DNA from: Dehalococcoidia bacterium
Lineage (GTDB): Bacteria > Chloroflexota > Dehalococcoidia > Tepidiformales > Tepidiformaceae
Length of the DNA: 34,099 bases
Direction: 5' to 3'
NCBI GenBank assembly: GCA_007118095.1
Contig: SKSF01000103.1
Coordinates: forward strand, 1-34,099
Shown: piece after piece, positions 16,851-23,820 of the stretch
Layout: each line of letters starts with the position of its first letter
Numbering within the stretch: position 1 is the stretch's first letter
Made by a program: the position numbers and the translations under genes
The notes under the pieces: model-generated
Told to the model about the DNA's origin: nothing
Database searches by the model: none
What the model saw: only the letters and a program-made list of their open reading frames with translations

Positions 16851-17240
16851 TCACATCGATGGCTGGCCGTATCCGACGGCGCCGGCAAGGACAGCCGTTA
16901 CGTACTGGTTGAGGCTCACCCCTTCGCGCTCGGCCGCTTCGGCGACCTGCTGGTGGAGCGACTTCGGGAGACGGGCGTTGAACTTCCCACTGTAGGCGGG
17001 AGGGTATGAGGGCAGAGGGATGACGTCCCCATCTTCGTAGGCCGATTCGATCCAGGCGCGGCGCGCGTCCTCGGCCATGTCCGCGAGCTCGTCCATGCTG
17101 TCGGCCTGCGTCATGCATCCGGGGAGATCCGGAAAGGTAACGACCCAGCCGCCGTCTTTATCGGCGGCGGCTTCGAAGGGGTAGGCAAGCGAGAGGTAGT
17201 ACTCGAGGGGCGTCTGCCCTGTCTCAGCCGCTGTTGTCAT
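16851..17240 (-). CDS. hicB: HicB-family antitoxin
   Basis: This 129-residue protein has an N-terminal partial RNase H-like HicB fold (GGWVVTFPDLPGCMTQADSMDELADMAEDA, about residues 30-60). A C-terminal ribbon-helix-helix follows (KFNARLPKSLHQQVAEAAER...NQYVTA, about 86-118). It binds and masks HicA and represses the operon. The start at 17240 overlaps hicA by 17 bp; an in-frame ATG at 17258 is possible. The gene order hicA-hicB and the overlap are typical. Confidence 0.88.
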   Translation of the reverse strand: MTTAAETGQTPLEYYLSLAYPFEAAADKDGGWVVTFPDLPGCMTQADSMDELADMAEDARRAWIESAYEDGDVIPLPSYPPAYSGKFNARLPKSLHQQVAEAAEREGVSLNQYVTAVLAGAVGYGQPSM

Positions 17241-17478
17241 TGTTTTCCTCCAGCCCAAGGCGGCGGATGATCTCTTCGAGGTAGCGGCGTTTCACCCGCC
17301 GTCCCTGCACAAGCGGGACCGTGATGCGGTGTTCCCCGCGTCGCCGGAAGACAACGTGGCTCCCAGACTGGCGCGCCTGCTCGTAGCCGAATTCTTCCAG
17401 GAGCGCACGGACGTCTGAAGAGAGCGCTTCCGGTGGCCTCGCCAGGATCCGGGCGACGATCTTTTCGCGCCTGGTCAC
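17224..17478 (-). CDS. hicA: HicA-family mRNA interferase toxin
   Basis: This 84-residue dsRBD-like protein carries GSH (His41, the catalytic histidine) and VKRRYLEEIIRRLGL, as in HicA toxins that cleave mRNA. It starts at GTG 17478 with a weak SD. It precedes and overlaps hicB. A palindrome 21 bp upstream (17499-17522) is the likely HicB operator. The protein is at the long end for HicA, with about 15 extra N-terminal residues. Confidence 0.85.
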   Translation of the reverse strand: MTRREKIVARILARPPEALSSDVRALLEEFGYEQARQSGSHVVFRRRGEHRITVPLVQGRRVKRRYLEEIIRRLGLEENNDNSG

Positions 17479-17498
17479 TGCCAGCTACGCTCACGGGT

Positions 17499-17522
17499 GA
17501 TAGTACCATATGCGGTACCATC
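17499..17522 (-). promoter_or_regulatory. Operator/promoter of hicAB
   Basis: The inverted repeat GATAGTACC (17499-17507) and GGTACCATC (17514-17522) matches at 8 of 9 positions with a 6-bp spacer. On the minus strand TACTAT, a -10-like box, lies inside the left arm. Binding of the HicB ribbon-helix-helix here would block transcription. The palindrome is observed; HicB binding is inferred. Confidence 0.6.
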
Positions 17523-17575
17523 GTTTCTCGTCGGCATCACTTCCTCCTTCTCCCGGCGGTCCTCACCCTCATCCA

Positions 17576-18010
17576 CTACGTGAAGAACGCGATGCCGAAG
17601 TGGAGCAGGACGGCGACGAGGACGCCGTAGAAGATGATGCTCACGAGCGATGACACGAGCAGGACGGCGTGGTTCATCCCGGCGATGCGCGCCATGACGG
17701 CGACGATCCAGATGCCGACCATCGGGGTTGCGAGGACGACAAACCATGGCCCGTAACGGTTGAGCCGTTCCTGGTTCTTTTCGGAGTAACGCCGGTCGAT
17801 GAGGTTGCTCAGCCAGGAGATGCGCCGGATCTGCGCGAAAAAAGTGAGCACGATGGGGACGGCGGTGAAGTTGCCGATGACCGCCCAGAGCACGGCGGAG
17901 AAGTAGTCCATCCCCATGGCGATGCCGGCGGGGACAGCGATATAGACTTCGAACTGGGGTGCGAAGCCGATGAACCAGGTGACGGCGGCCTTCCAGATGT
18001 AGTCGAGCAT
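17576..18010 (-). CDS. Small multidrug-export-family membrane protein
   Basis: This 144-residue protein matches the small multi-drug export protein family (PF06695 type). It has an N-terminal FAPQFEVYIAVPAGIAMGMD segment, four hydrophobic helices, a basic loop in the middle (RRISWLSNLIDRRYSEKNQERLNRYG) and a C-terminal helix. The family name comes from weak early evidence; the real substrate is unknown. A 20-bp perfect palindrome (18014-18033) lies 3 nt before the ATG where an SD is expected. Confidence 0.75.
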   Translation of the reverse strand: MLDYIWKAAVTWFIGFAPQFEVYIAVPAGIAMGMDYFSAVLWAVIGNFTAVPIVLTFFAQIRRISWLSNLIDRRYSEKNQERLNRYGPWFVVLATPMVGIWIVAVMARIAGMNHAVLLVSSLVSIIFYGVLVAVLLHFGIAFFT

Positions 18011-18013
18011 AGG

Positions 18014-18033
18014 CGGGCCCGCGGGCCCGCCTC
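18014..18033. repeat. Perfect 20-bp GC palindrome
   Basis: GGCGGGCCCGCGGGCCCGCC is fully self-complementary and sits between the DinB gene stop (18072) and the ATG of the small exporter gene (18010). It could end transcription of the DinB gene or occlude ribosome entry on the exporter gene. There is no T tract. A second short hairpin (ccgtgc-tacg-gcacgg on the minus strand) lies at about 18045-18062. Confidence 0.5.
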
Positions 18034-18071
18034 CAGCTTAGCCGCCGTGCCGTAGCACGGTAGGAGGCGCG

Positions 18072-18605
18072 CTATCCCCCGCGGTTTGGCATCACCGGCG
18101 GGTAGTCCATCATCCCGCGCAGGAGATTGATTTCGCCGCGGTGCCCGTTCAGGTGGGTGACGAGGTGGAGGTTGATGGACTCACCGAGCTGTTCGGTGCG
18201 GTCGCCCAGCTTCACTTCGCGTTCGAGCTGGTCGTCGGTGAGGGTATCGAAGAAGGCTTCGGCCTGTTTGATGACGGTTTCGCGGTAGGTGTTGAAGGCT
18301 TCGAGGTCCTGGATTTCGATCTCGGCTGCTTCTTCCGTGGACTGGCCGGTGCCGAAGCCTTTGTCGGGGAGGCCGGTCTTTTGGGCCCAGTTCCCGGCGG
18401 CCCATTCTTCCTGCTGTCCCTGGAAGATGCGGTTGATGAACAAGTCTTCGATGCGTGCTGCGTGCCACATGACCCATGCGACGGAGTGCGTCTGGCCGAT
18501 GGGGATGAAGTGGAGCTCGCCTTCGCCGAGGCCTTCGGGCGCCTGCCGGAAGCCGCGGTGGAGGAAGTCGAGGTTGTCACGGATGTAGTCGACGGCGGTT
18601 GGCAT
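18072..18605 (-). CDS. DinB-family protein (putative metal-dependent transferase)
   Basis: This 177-residue four-helix protein is of the DinB/YfiT superfamily. The metal triad is likely His48 (MWHAARIEDLF), His151 and His155 (HLNGHRGEINLL). Members include thiol transferases such as bacillithiol S-transferases and mycothiol-dependent isomerases, plus many of unknown role. ATG 18605 follows GGAGGAA. It points away from the gene pair beginning at 18697, leaving 91 nt for divergent promoters. Confidence 0.82.
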   Translation of the reverse strand: MPTAVDYIRDNLDFLHRGFRQAPEGLGEGELHFIPIGQTHSVAWVMWHAARIEDLFINRIFQGQQEEWAAGNWAQKTGLPDKGFGTGQSTEEAAEIEIQDLEAFNTYRETVIKQAEAFFDTLTDDQLEREVKLGDRTEQLGESINLHLVTHLNGHRGEINLLRGMMDYPPVMPNRGG

Positions 18606-18696
18606 GGGGTTCCTCCGGAGGTGGGTGGGTGGCTGTCGTGTCTTGTGGCGATTGTACATGTAGCGGAACACCGGCTTCTGGTAGGCTACCGAGCCC

Positions 18697-19170
18697 GTGG
18701 ACGTGCTTTCTCTCGCGATTGCTGTCACGGGCACGACTGCCAGTGTTGGTGGGCTCCTGTTTGCTGGCTGGCAGGCACGAAAGGCCCGGCATGCGGCTGT
18801 GGCTGCCCGGACGGCGTCGGAGGAAGCGCGGGAGGCGGTCTTCGGACGTGAGACCGCGATCGATCTTGCCTCTGTGATGGCTGGACTCTCACAGGTGCGC
18901 GAGGCTGCGCGCACGGATCAGCCGGCGTTGTGTCTTGTCCGCATTGAACAGGCAAGCGAAGTTGCGGCGCGACTAAAAGCACGCGACGCCATGCTGGCGA
19001 ATGAGCGGGCCCACACCACGCTCCAGGATCTGCTCGGAGTGCTCAACGAGTTCGAGCAACAGATCGAGACCGCCCTTCTCCAGGGCGACGAGCTACGTCT
19101 TGAAGGCATGCTGCCGGTGCTGGGTTCATTTCGCTCCGAACTCGCGACACTTGATGAGGCGCTAAGATAG
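18697..19170 (+). CDS. Membrane-anchored coiled-coil protein, unknown function
   Basis: This 157-residue protein has an N-terminal membrane helix (about residues 3-24) followed by a long Ala/Glu/Arg-rich helix (about 25-75) and more helices, so a cytosolic coiled coil is likely. No family is recognised. GTG 18697 lies 9 nt after TAGGCT (18682-18687), a near-leaderless layout. The next gene follows after 8 nt with a perfect SD. The pair looks like a two-gene unit. Confidence 0.65.
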   Translation: MDVLSLAIAVTGTTASVGGLLFAGWQARKARHAAVAARTASEEAREAVFGRETAIDLASVMAGLSQVREAARTDQPALCLVRIEQASEVAARLKARDAMLANERAHTTLQDLLGVLNEFEQQIETALLQGDELRLEGMLPVLGSFRSELATLDEALR

Positions 19171-19178
19171 GAGGTGCT

Positions 19179-19535
19179 ATGACAACCGCATTCGCGCTCC
19201 AGGCCGATGACGTACTCCGGAAGCTCCTTGATCGTTCCCGCGAGGGGAAGGTCACCTGGCGAAGGCTTGATTCATTGCTCTGTGATTCGCCGCCGGGCTT
19301 TGCGCAGTACGTGGCCTCGTTGCCGAATTGGTCGGTGATCGTGCGCGAACTCCCATCCGGCGAGGCATCGGCCGCAGTCATCAACACCTTTGGTGAGCGG
19401 ATCGGCGACCTCACCCCTGACGCCGGAGACGTGACCGCTGAACTGCTGCGGAACCTGCTTTCAGAGGCGCAGGGTCGGTCCAGCCGGTTCGGAGGTGCAC
19501 TTGAGCAGCTCTCCTCGGACCTGGACGAGCTGTAG
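19179..19535 (+). CDS. Small soluble protein paired with the preceding membrane protein
   Basis: This 118-residue protein of mixed helix and strand has no recognised family. AGGAGGT lies 5 nt upstream of the ATG, so it may be made in larger amounts than the first gene product. The C-terminus (about residues 85-118) is helical and acidic. It is separated from the converging hydrolase gene by 6 nt. Partnership with the upstream membrane protein is inferred from the 8-nt spacing only. Confidence 0.65.
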   Translation: MTTAFALQADDVLRKLLDRSREGKVTWRRLDSLLCDSPPGFAQYVASLPNWSVIVRELPSGEASAAVINTFGERIGDLTPDAGDVTAELLRNLLSEAQGRSSRFGGALEQLSSDLDEL

Positions 19536-19541
19536 CGCCCC

Positions 19542-20786
19542 CTACCGCACCCAATCTCCTGTTTCGTTGCCGCTGTAGCCGAGTGCGAGGTAGGTGGCGT
19601 CGACGAGGGACTGGCCGCGTTCGTTCAGCAGGATGCCGGGGCCCATGCGGTTCATGGCGTAGCCGAAGCTGAGGGCTTCGGACGGGTCGGCGAATCCGAT
19701 GCTGCCGCCGGCGCCGACATGGCCGAAGGCGTGTTCACCGAGGATGGCGCTGTCCTTTGCGCCGTTCGGGCGGCGACGGTTGTCCATGGAGCGCATGAAG
19801 CCGAGCCCCCAGCGGGTGGGCAGGAGCAGCGTGGCGTCAGAGTTTGTCGCCGTTGAAACGCGGGCCATGCGGGCGAGCGTGCGCCGGTCGACGAACTCGC
19901 GGCCGTTGAGTGTGCCGCCCGCGGCGAAGGGCGAGTAGATGGTCGCGAGTGAGCGGCCGTTGCCGATGCCGCCACCGCCCCCGACTTCCGCGGCCTGGCA
20001 TTCGGGATCGTTGGGGTTGAAGCCGCCCTGGTTGAACAGCGCGAGGGACTGGAGCGATTGCCGGTCGGCGAGGATGGCGGCGCCGAATTCGGCAGGCTCT
20101 TCGTCCTTTGGCGGGATGAACTGGATGACCGGCGCCACGCGTTCGCGGACGTCCGCCGGTGCGCCTATCCAGAAGTCCGCGCCCAGGGGTTCGCCGATCT
20201 CTTCGCGGAAGAAGGTCCCGAGGGACTTGCCAGAGACGCGCCGGACCAGCTCGCCAACGGTCCAGCCGAAGCTGATCATGTGGTAGCCGTTGCGCGTGCC
20301 CGGTTCCCACCAGGGCGCCTCCGCGGCAAGGCGGCCGGTCATGTAGTCCCAGTCGGTGCAGCCCTTGTCTTTGAGCGGCTCGCGCCAGGTGGGGACGCCG
20401 ACGGAGTGGTCGAGGATCATGCGGACGGTGGCGCGCTCTTTGCCGTTCGTGGCGAATTCAGGCCAGTAGTCGGCGACGGGAGCATCCAGGTCGAGCTGTC
20501 CCCGGCTGGCCAGGATGTGTGCGCACATGGCCGTCGAGCCCTTGGTCGCAGAGAAGACGGTGCAGACGGTGTCGCGGTCCCACGGGACCGGTTCGGTGCG
20601 CTTCGCGAGCCCGCCCCAGAGGTCGACAACGGTTTCGCCGCCAAGCTGAATGCAGAGGGAGGCGCCGACTTCGTCCCGTTCGCGGAAGTTCCGCTCGAAT
20701 TCCTTTGCCACGGCTGCAAACCGCGGGTCGAAGCGCCCTTCGATACGGCCGCGGCCGCCTTCGAGTTCGACGTGCAATTCTTCCAT
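19542..20786 (-). CDS. Serine hydrolase, class C beta-lactamase/esterase VIII family
   Basis: This 414-residue protein has the SxxK motif Ser79-Ala-Thr-Lys82, a tyrosine motif Tyr168-His-Met and HVGAGGS near the C-terminus in place of the KTG box. This pattern fits family VIII carboxylesterases and LACTB-type enzymes rather than a resistance beta-lactamase. No signal peptide is seen, so it is probably cytosolic. ATG 20786 follows GGAAGAAG. It lies 74 nt downstream of fabF on the same strand, perhaps co-transcribed. Confidence 0.88.
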   Translation of the reverse strand: MEELHVELEGGRGRIEGRFDPRFAAVAKEFERNFRERDEVGASLCIQLGGETVVDLWGGLAKRTEPVPWDRDTVCTVFSATKGSTAMCAHILASRGQLDLDAPVADYWPEFATNGKERATVRMILDHSVGVPTWREPLKDKGCTDWDYMTGRLAAEAPWWEPGTRNGYHMISFGWTVGELVRRVSGKSLGTFFREEIGEPLGADFWIGAPADVRERVAPVIQFIPPKDEEPAEFGAAILADRQSLQSLALFNQGGFNPNDPECQAAEVGGGGGIGNGRSLATIYSPFAAGGTLNGREFVDRRTLARMARVSTATNSDATLLLPTRWGLGFMRSMDNRRRPNGAKDSAILGEHAFGHVGAGGSIGFADPSEALSFGYAMNRMGPGILLNERGQSLVDATYLALGYSGNETGDWVR

Positions 20787-20860
20787 GTTTGCTTCTTCCT
20801 GTGGGGCTGCCCGCACGGCGAAGCTCCCGAGAGTGCCGCCGGGAAACGAATGGCTTTGGC

Positions 20861-22111
20861 CTAGGGCTCGTACTTTCGGTACACCAGGCAGCTATTCTGT
20901 CCGCCGAACCCAAAGCTGTTCTTGAGGGCGACGTTCACCTCGGCCTGGCGGCCCTTGTTCGGTACGTAGTCGAGGTCACAGGCGGGGTCGGGCTCGTCCT
21001 GGTTGGCGGTGGGATGAACCCAGCCGGTCTCGATGGATTTCACGGCGGCGACGGACTCCATCGCGCCGCTGGCGCCAAGCCCGTGGCCGATGAGGCTCTT
21101 GGTCGCGCTGACCGGGATGGAATAGGCGCCTTCGCCGAACACGTGCTTGATGGCGTTTGTCTCGGCGATGTCCCCCAGCGGCGTGCTGGTCGCGTGCGCG
21201 TTGATGTAGCTCACTTCGGTGGGTTCCACCTGTGCGTCGTTGAGCGCTTCGATCATGGCCCGGGCGGCGCCGTCGCCGTCTTCCGGCGGTGCGACGATGT
21301 GATAGGCATCGCTGGTGCAGCCGAACCCGGCGAGCTCGGCATAGATGCGGGCGCCGCGTTCGAGCGCGCGGTCTTCGCGTTCGAGCAAGAGAGCGCCGGC
21401 GCCTTCGCAGGGGACGAAGCCATCGCGGCGCGCATCGAAGGGGCGGCTCGCGGTCTTCGGGTTCGGGTCGCCGGTGAGGGCGCGCATCACAGAGAAGGCG
21501 GCGAGGCCGAGTTCGGTGATGCCAGCTTCACAGCCCCCGGCGAGCACGGCGTCGGCGCGGCCGGAGCGAACCAGGTGCATGGCTTCGCCCAGCGCCTGTG
21601 TCCCGGCGGCACAGGCGGTCACAAGTGTGCCGTTGTAGCCACGGAGGTCGTACTGGAGGGCGACCTGCGCCCCGGCCATGTTCCCGAGGGTCTTGGGCAG
21701 GTAGAGCGGGTCAAGCTTCATGCCGCCGCGATTGAAGAGCGTCTCGGCGCCCTCCTGGATGTCGCGATAGCCGCCACCGCCGTTGCCAATCAGCACGCCG
21801 AAGCGGTTGCGGTCGTAGTAGTCGAGGTCCAGGGAGGCGTCTTCGAAGGCCTGGCCGGCAGCGGCGACCATGAACTGTGAGAAGCGCGCCATGCGGCGCG
21901 CGGTCTTGCGATCCATGTGCTTCGTGGCGTCCCAGTCGCTGACCTCACCCGCCACAGTGCAGGGGAAATTTTCGGAGGAACACTGGGTGATGTATCCGAT
22001 GCCCGACTCGCCCTTCACCAGGTTGTCCCAGAAGGTCGTCACATCGGTTCCGAGTGGAGTGACGGCACCCATCCCGGTGATGACGACCCGCGTACGAGAC
22101 GAGCTATCCAT
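20861..22111 (-). CDS. fabF: Beta-ketoacyl-ACP synthase II
   Basis: This 416-residue thiolase-fold condensing enzyme has the full KAS II triad: Cys167 (VTACAAGTQA), His306 (NAHATSTPLGD) and His343 (IGHGLGASGA), with Lys338 (ATKS). It extends acyl-ACP with malonyl-ACP in fatty acid synthesis. ATG 22111 follows GGAGGGG by 4 nt. A small hairpin (gtgggc/gcccac, 22126-22141) lies just upstream in the leader. No ACP or other fab gene is adjacent, so it may serve a special lipid or a dispersed pathway. Confidence 0.94.
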   Translation of the reverse strand: MDSSSRTRVVITGMGAVTPLGTDVTTFWDNLVKGESGIGYITQCSSENFPCTVAGEVSDWDATKHMDRKTARRMARFSQFMVAAAGQAFEDASLDLDYYDRNRFGVLIGNGGGGYRDIQEGAETLFNRGGMKLDPLYLPKTLGNMAGAQVALQYDLRGYNGTLVTACAAGTQALGEAMHLVRSGRADAVLAGGCEAGITELGLAAFSVMRALTGDPNPKTASRPFDARRDGFVPCEGAGALLLEREDRALERGARIYAELAGFGCTSDAYHIVAPPEDGDGAARAMIEALNDAQVEPTEVSYINAHATSTPLGDIAETNAIKHVFGEGAYSIPVSATKSLIGHGLGASGAMESVAAVKSIETGWVHPTANQDEPDPACDLDYVPNKGRQAEVNVALKNSFGFGGQNSCLVYRKYEP

Positions 22112-22244
22112 GATTCCCCTCCCGTGTGGGCAGCGGCCCACGCTCACTCTACCAGCATGTTTCGCTTGATTCGCACGGTTTCGGGCGAGAGTTCTTCCTG
22201 TGACCTGAATGACTCGCGGCCGCTCTACCTTTCGTGCACGAAGG

Positions 22245-22664
22245 TCACCGCCCGGCGAGGCGGCGGTGTTCGACCATGGCGCAGCGGTCCTGGGTGGCGG
22301 CGATGCCGGCTTCGTGGGCCCGGGCAATGCCGGCGTCGTTGGTAATGCCAGACTGGAGCCAGACGCCGCTGGCACCGGCAGCGATGGCATCGTCGATCAC
22401 GTCATCGGTCTCGTTCCCACGGACGAAGACATCGACCAGGTCCACCGGGACGGGGATGTCCTGCACGCGCTCATAGGCCTGTTCGCCGAACACTTCATCC
22501 GCCCATTTCTGTTTTGGGACGGGGATGATGCGGTATCCGCTGGAGCGGAGGTAGCTGGCAATGCGGTAGGCGGGACGTTCGGGGCGGTCGTCGAGCCCGA
22601 CGACAGCGATCGTGCGGGCGGTGAGGAGGGCCTGTTCGGCGGCCCGTTCGTGTTCTGTGGGCAC
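22245..22664 (-). CDS. CoA-binding (Rossmann) domain protein, YccU type
   Basis: This 139-residue single-domain protein is of the CoA_binding_2 family. It has a nucleotide-binding start (TIAVVGLDDRPERPAYRIASYLRSSG), IIPVPKQ, and ASGVWLQSGI further on. Members bind CoA or related nucleotides; their role is poorly defined. GTG 22664 is preferred over TTG 22676 because GGAG (22671-22674) is 6 nt upstream. It lies 133 nt upstream of fabF on the same strand. Confidence 0.85.
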   Translation of the reverse strand: MPTEHERAAEQALLTARTIAVVGLDDRPERPAYRIASYLRSSGYRIIPVPKQKWADEVFGEQAYERVQDIPVPVDLVDVFVRGNETDDVIDDAIAAGASGVWLQSGITNDAGIARAHEAGIAATQDRCAMVEHRRLAGR

Positions 22665-22748
22665 ACGGTTCTCCAACGGTTTTCTTCAGGATGCCGCGCG
22701 GCGCGCATGGTGTCACGGGGTGGACGTACCGGGGTGGCATGCGGCCGC

Positions 22749-22754
22749 TACACT
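22749..22754 (+). promoter_or_regulatory. -10 box of the 92-residue gene (leaderless)
   Basis: TACACT ends 6 nt before ATG 22761. No Shine-Dalgarno is present. Confidence 0.45.
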
Positions 22755-22760
22755 GTGAGC

Positions 22761-23039
22761 ATGGATATTGCGGTGCGACACGAAGGTGGAAACGAATACG
22801 AGGTCCGGCTTTCCGATAATGGGACCGAGCGGACGAGCCACCGGGTGACGGTCACGCCGGATCGGCTGGAGCAGTATGCTGCGGGCGCCTCGGCCGAAAC
22901 GCTGGTCCGCGAGTCATTCGCGTTCCTGCTCGAACGCGAGCCCCCTGAAAGCATCCTCGGCAGCTTCCCTATCGAAACCATCGAGCGGTATTTCCCTGAG
23001 TACCCGGCAGAGATCGGGAAGCGGCTGGCGCCGGGCTAG
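22761..23039 (+). CDS. Conserved-looking 92-residue hypothetical protein
   Basis: This small soluble protein has an N-terminal beta-rich part and a C-terminal part with LVRESFAFLLEREPPESIL and FPIETIERYFPEYPAEI. I do not recognise a named family, though the C-terminal block looks conserved in character. The ATG follows a TACACT box by 6 nt. It is followed after 9 nt by a membrane protein gene, so the two may be one unit. Confidence 0.65.
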   Translation: MDIAVRHEGGNEYEVRLSDNGTERTSHRVTVTPDRLEQYAAGASAETLVRESFAFLLEREPPESILGSFPIETIERYFPEYPAEIGKRLAPG

Positions 23040-23048
23040 GCGCACCGG

Positions 23049-23426
23049 GTGCGGGCGCGCGGCCTGGCGGCGATCACGGTGGCCCAGGGGGTGCTCATCC
23101 TGGGCACCTGGGGCGCGTTCGTCGCGCGCGGCGTGTTCGGCCAGGGCATCCGGACAGTCGAGAACAACCAGTACCTGGCATTCCACGTCGCGGCCGAGGT
23201 GGCGATGGGCCTTGCGCTGTTGGTTGGTGGCGCCGGGCTTGCGCTGCGCCACGGGTGGGGGACCGCGGTTGCGGTCGCCGCGTGGGGCGCGGTGGTCTAC
23301 AGCGCGGTGAATGCGCTCGCGCATGCCGCGCGGAAGGAACAACGACTCACGCCGGTGCTGGCGGGCTCTGCGGCACTTGGGGTTGCGATGGTGGGGTTGC
23401 TGGGGCGCAAGCGCAATGGGCGCTAA
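23049..23426 (+). CDS. Four-helix small membrane protein
   Basis: This 125-residue protein has four hydrophobic segments (about residues 7-28, 45-66, 70-88 and 100-118) and a basic C-terminus RKRNGR. It resembles generic DoxX-sized membrane proteins but has no firm family match. It starts at GTG 23049, 9 nt after the preceding stop. The last 4 bp overlap the converging yggT gene. Confidence 0.6.
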   Translation: MRARGLAAITVAQGVLILGTWGAFVARGVFGQGIRTVENNQYLAFHVAAEVAMGLALLVGGAGLALRHGWGTAVAVAAWGAVVYSAVNALAHAARKEQRLTPVLAGSAALGVAMVGLLGRKRNGR

Positions 23427-23662
23427 CTGGCCTCGAGATTGATGACGACCTGCATCATCACGATGAGCATGAGGATGGTGAAGAGGGGGCTGAGGTCGAT
23501 CATGCCCATCTGCGGCATCACACGGCGCACCGGCTCGATGATGGGCTCCGTGAGGCCGTGAATCACCTGGTAAAGCTTGCTGCCCTGGTCCACGGGGAAA
23601 AAGCTCATGAATGCACGAGCAATGATCGTCCAGAGCATGAGCTGCAGGAACGTGACCGTCAT
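23423..23662 (-). CDS. yggT: YggT family membrane protein
   Basis: This 79-residue single-repeat YggT protein has two helices flanking the conserved LTEPIIEPVRRVMPQMGMIDLSPLFTIL. YggT proteins are linked to cell division or osmotic resistance in other bacteria, but the mechanism is unknown. It is separated from the upstream heliorhodopsin gene by 158 nt that contain a strong stem-loop. A -10-like TAGAGT lies about 50 nt upstream, so it probably has its own promoter. Confidence 0.88.
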   Translation of the reverse strand: MTVTFLQLMLWTIIARAFMSFFPVDQGSKLYQVIHGLTEPIIEPVRRVMPQMGMIDLSPLFTILMLIVMMQVVINLEAS

Positions 23663-23783
23663 GGAGACAACGTCGGGGTGAATTTCCGGGCCTCGCTTGG
23701 TAGGTGCTCACTCTAACGGTAGAGAGGCAGGTGGTTCCCCGGCAAGTGGGTAGCCCACACAGCTGCCGGGGCTCGCTCGCATT

Positions 23784-23808
23784 GCCCGGGAGCGGGACGC
23801 TCCCGGGC
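23784..23808. terminator. Strong stem-loop downstream of the heliorhodopsin gene
   Basis: A perfect 11-bp stem (gcccgggagcg 23784-23794 with 23798-23808) has a 3-nt loop. It lies 12 nt after the heliorhodopsin stop. The minus side lacks a T tract; the plus side has a looser CTTTCC...CTTTT run. It is probably a transcript end, possibly Rho-assisted. Confidence 0.55.
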
Positions 23809-23820
23809 CTTTCCCGGCTT

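Noticed and set aside
19542-20786. Antibiotic-resistance beta-lactamase
   Set aside because: It lacks a signal peptide and a KTG box. The SxxK/YxM/HxG set fits an esterase-type serine hydrolase better.
20519-21880. Plus-strand open frame of 453 codons
   Set aside because: It is antisense to FabF and the serine hydrolase, both with complete active sites.
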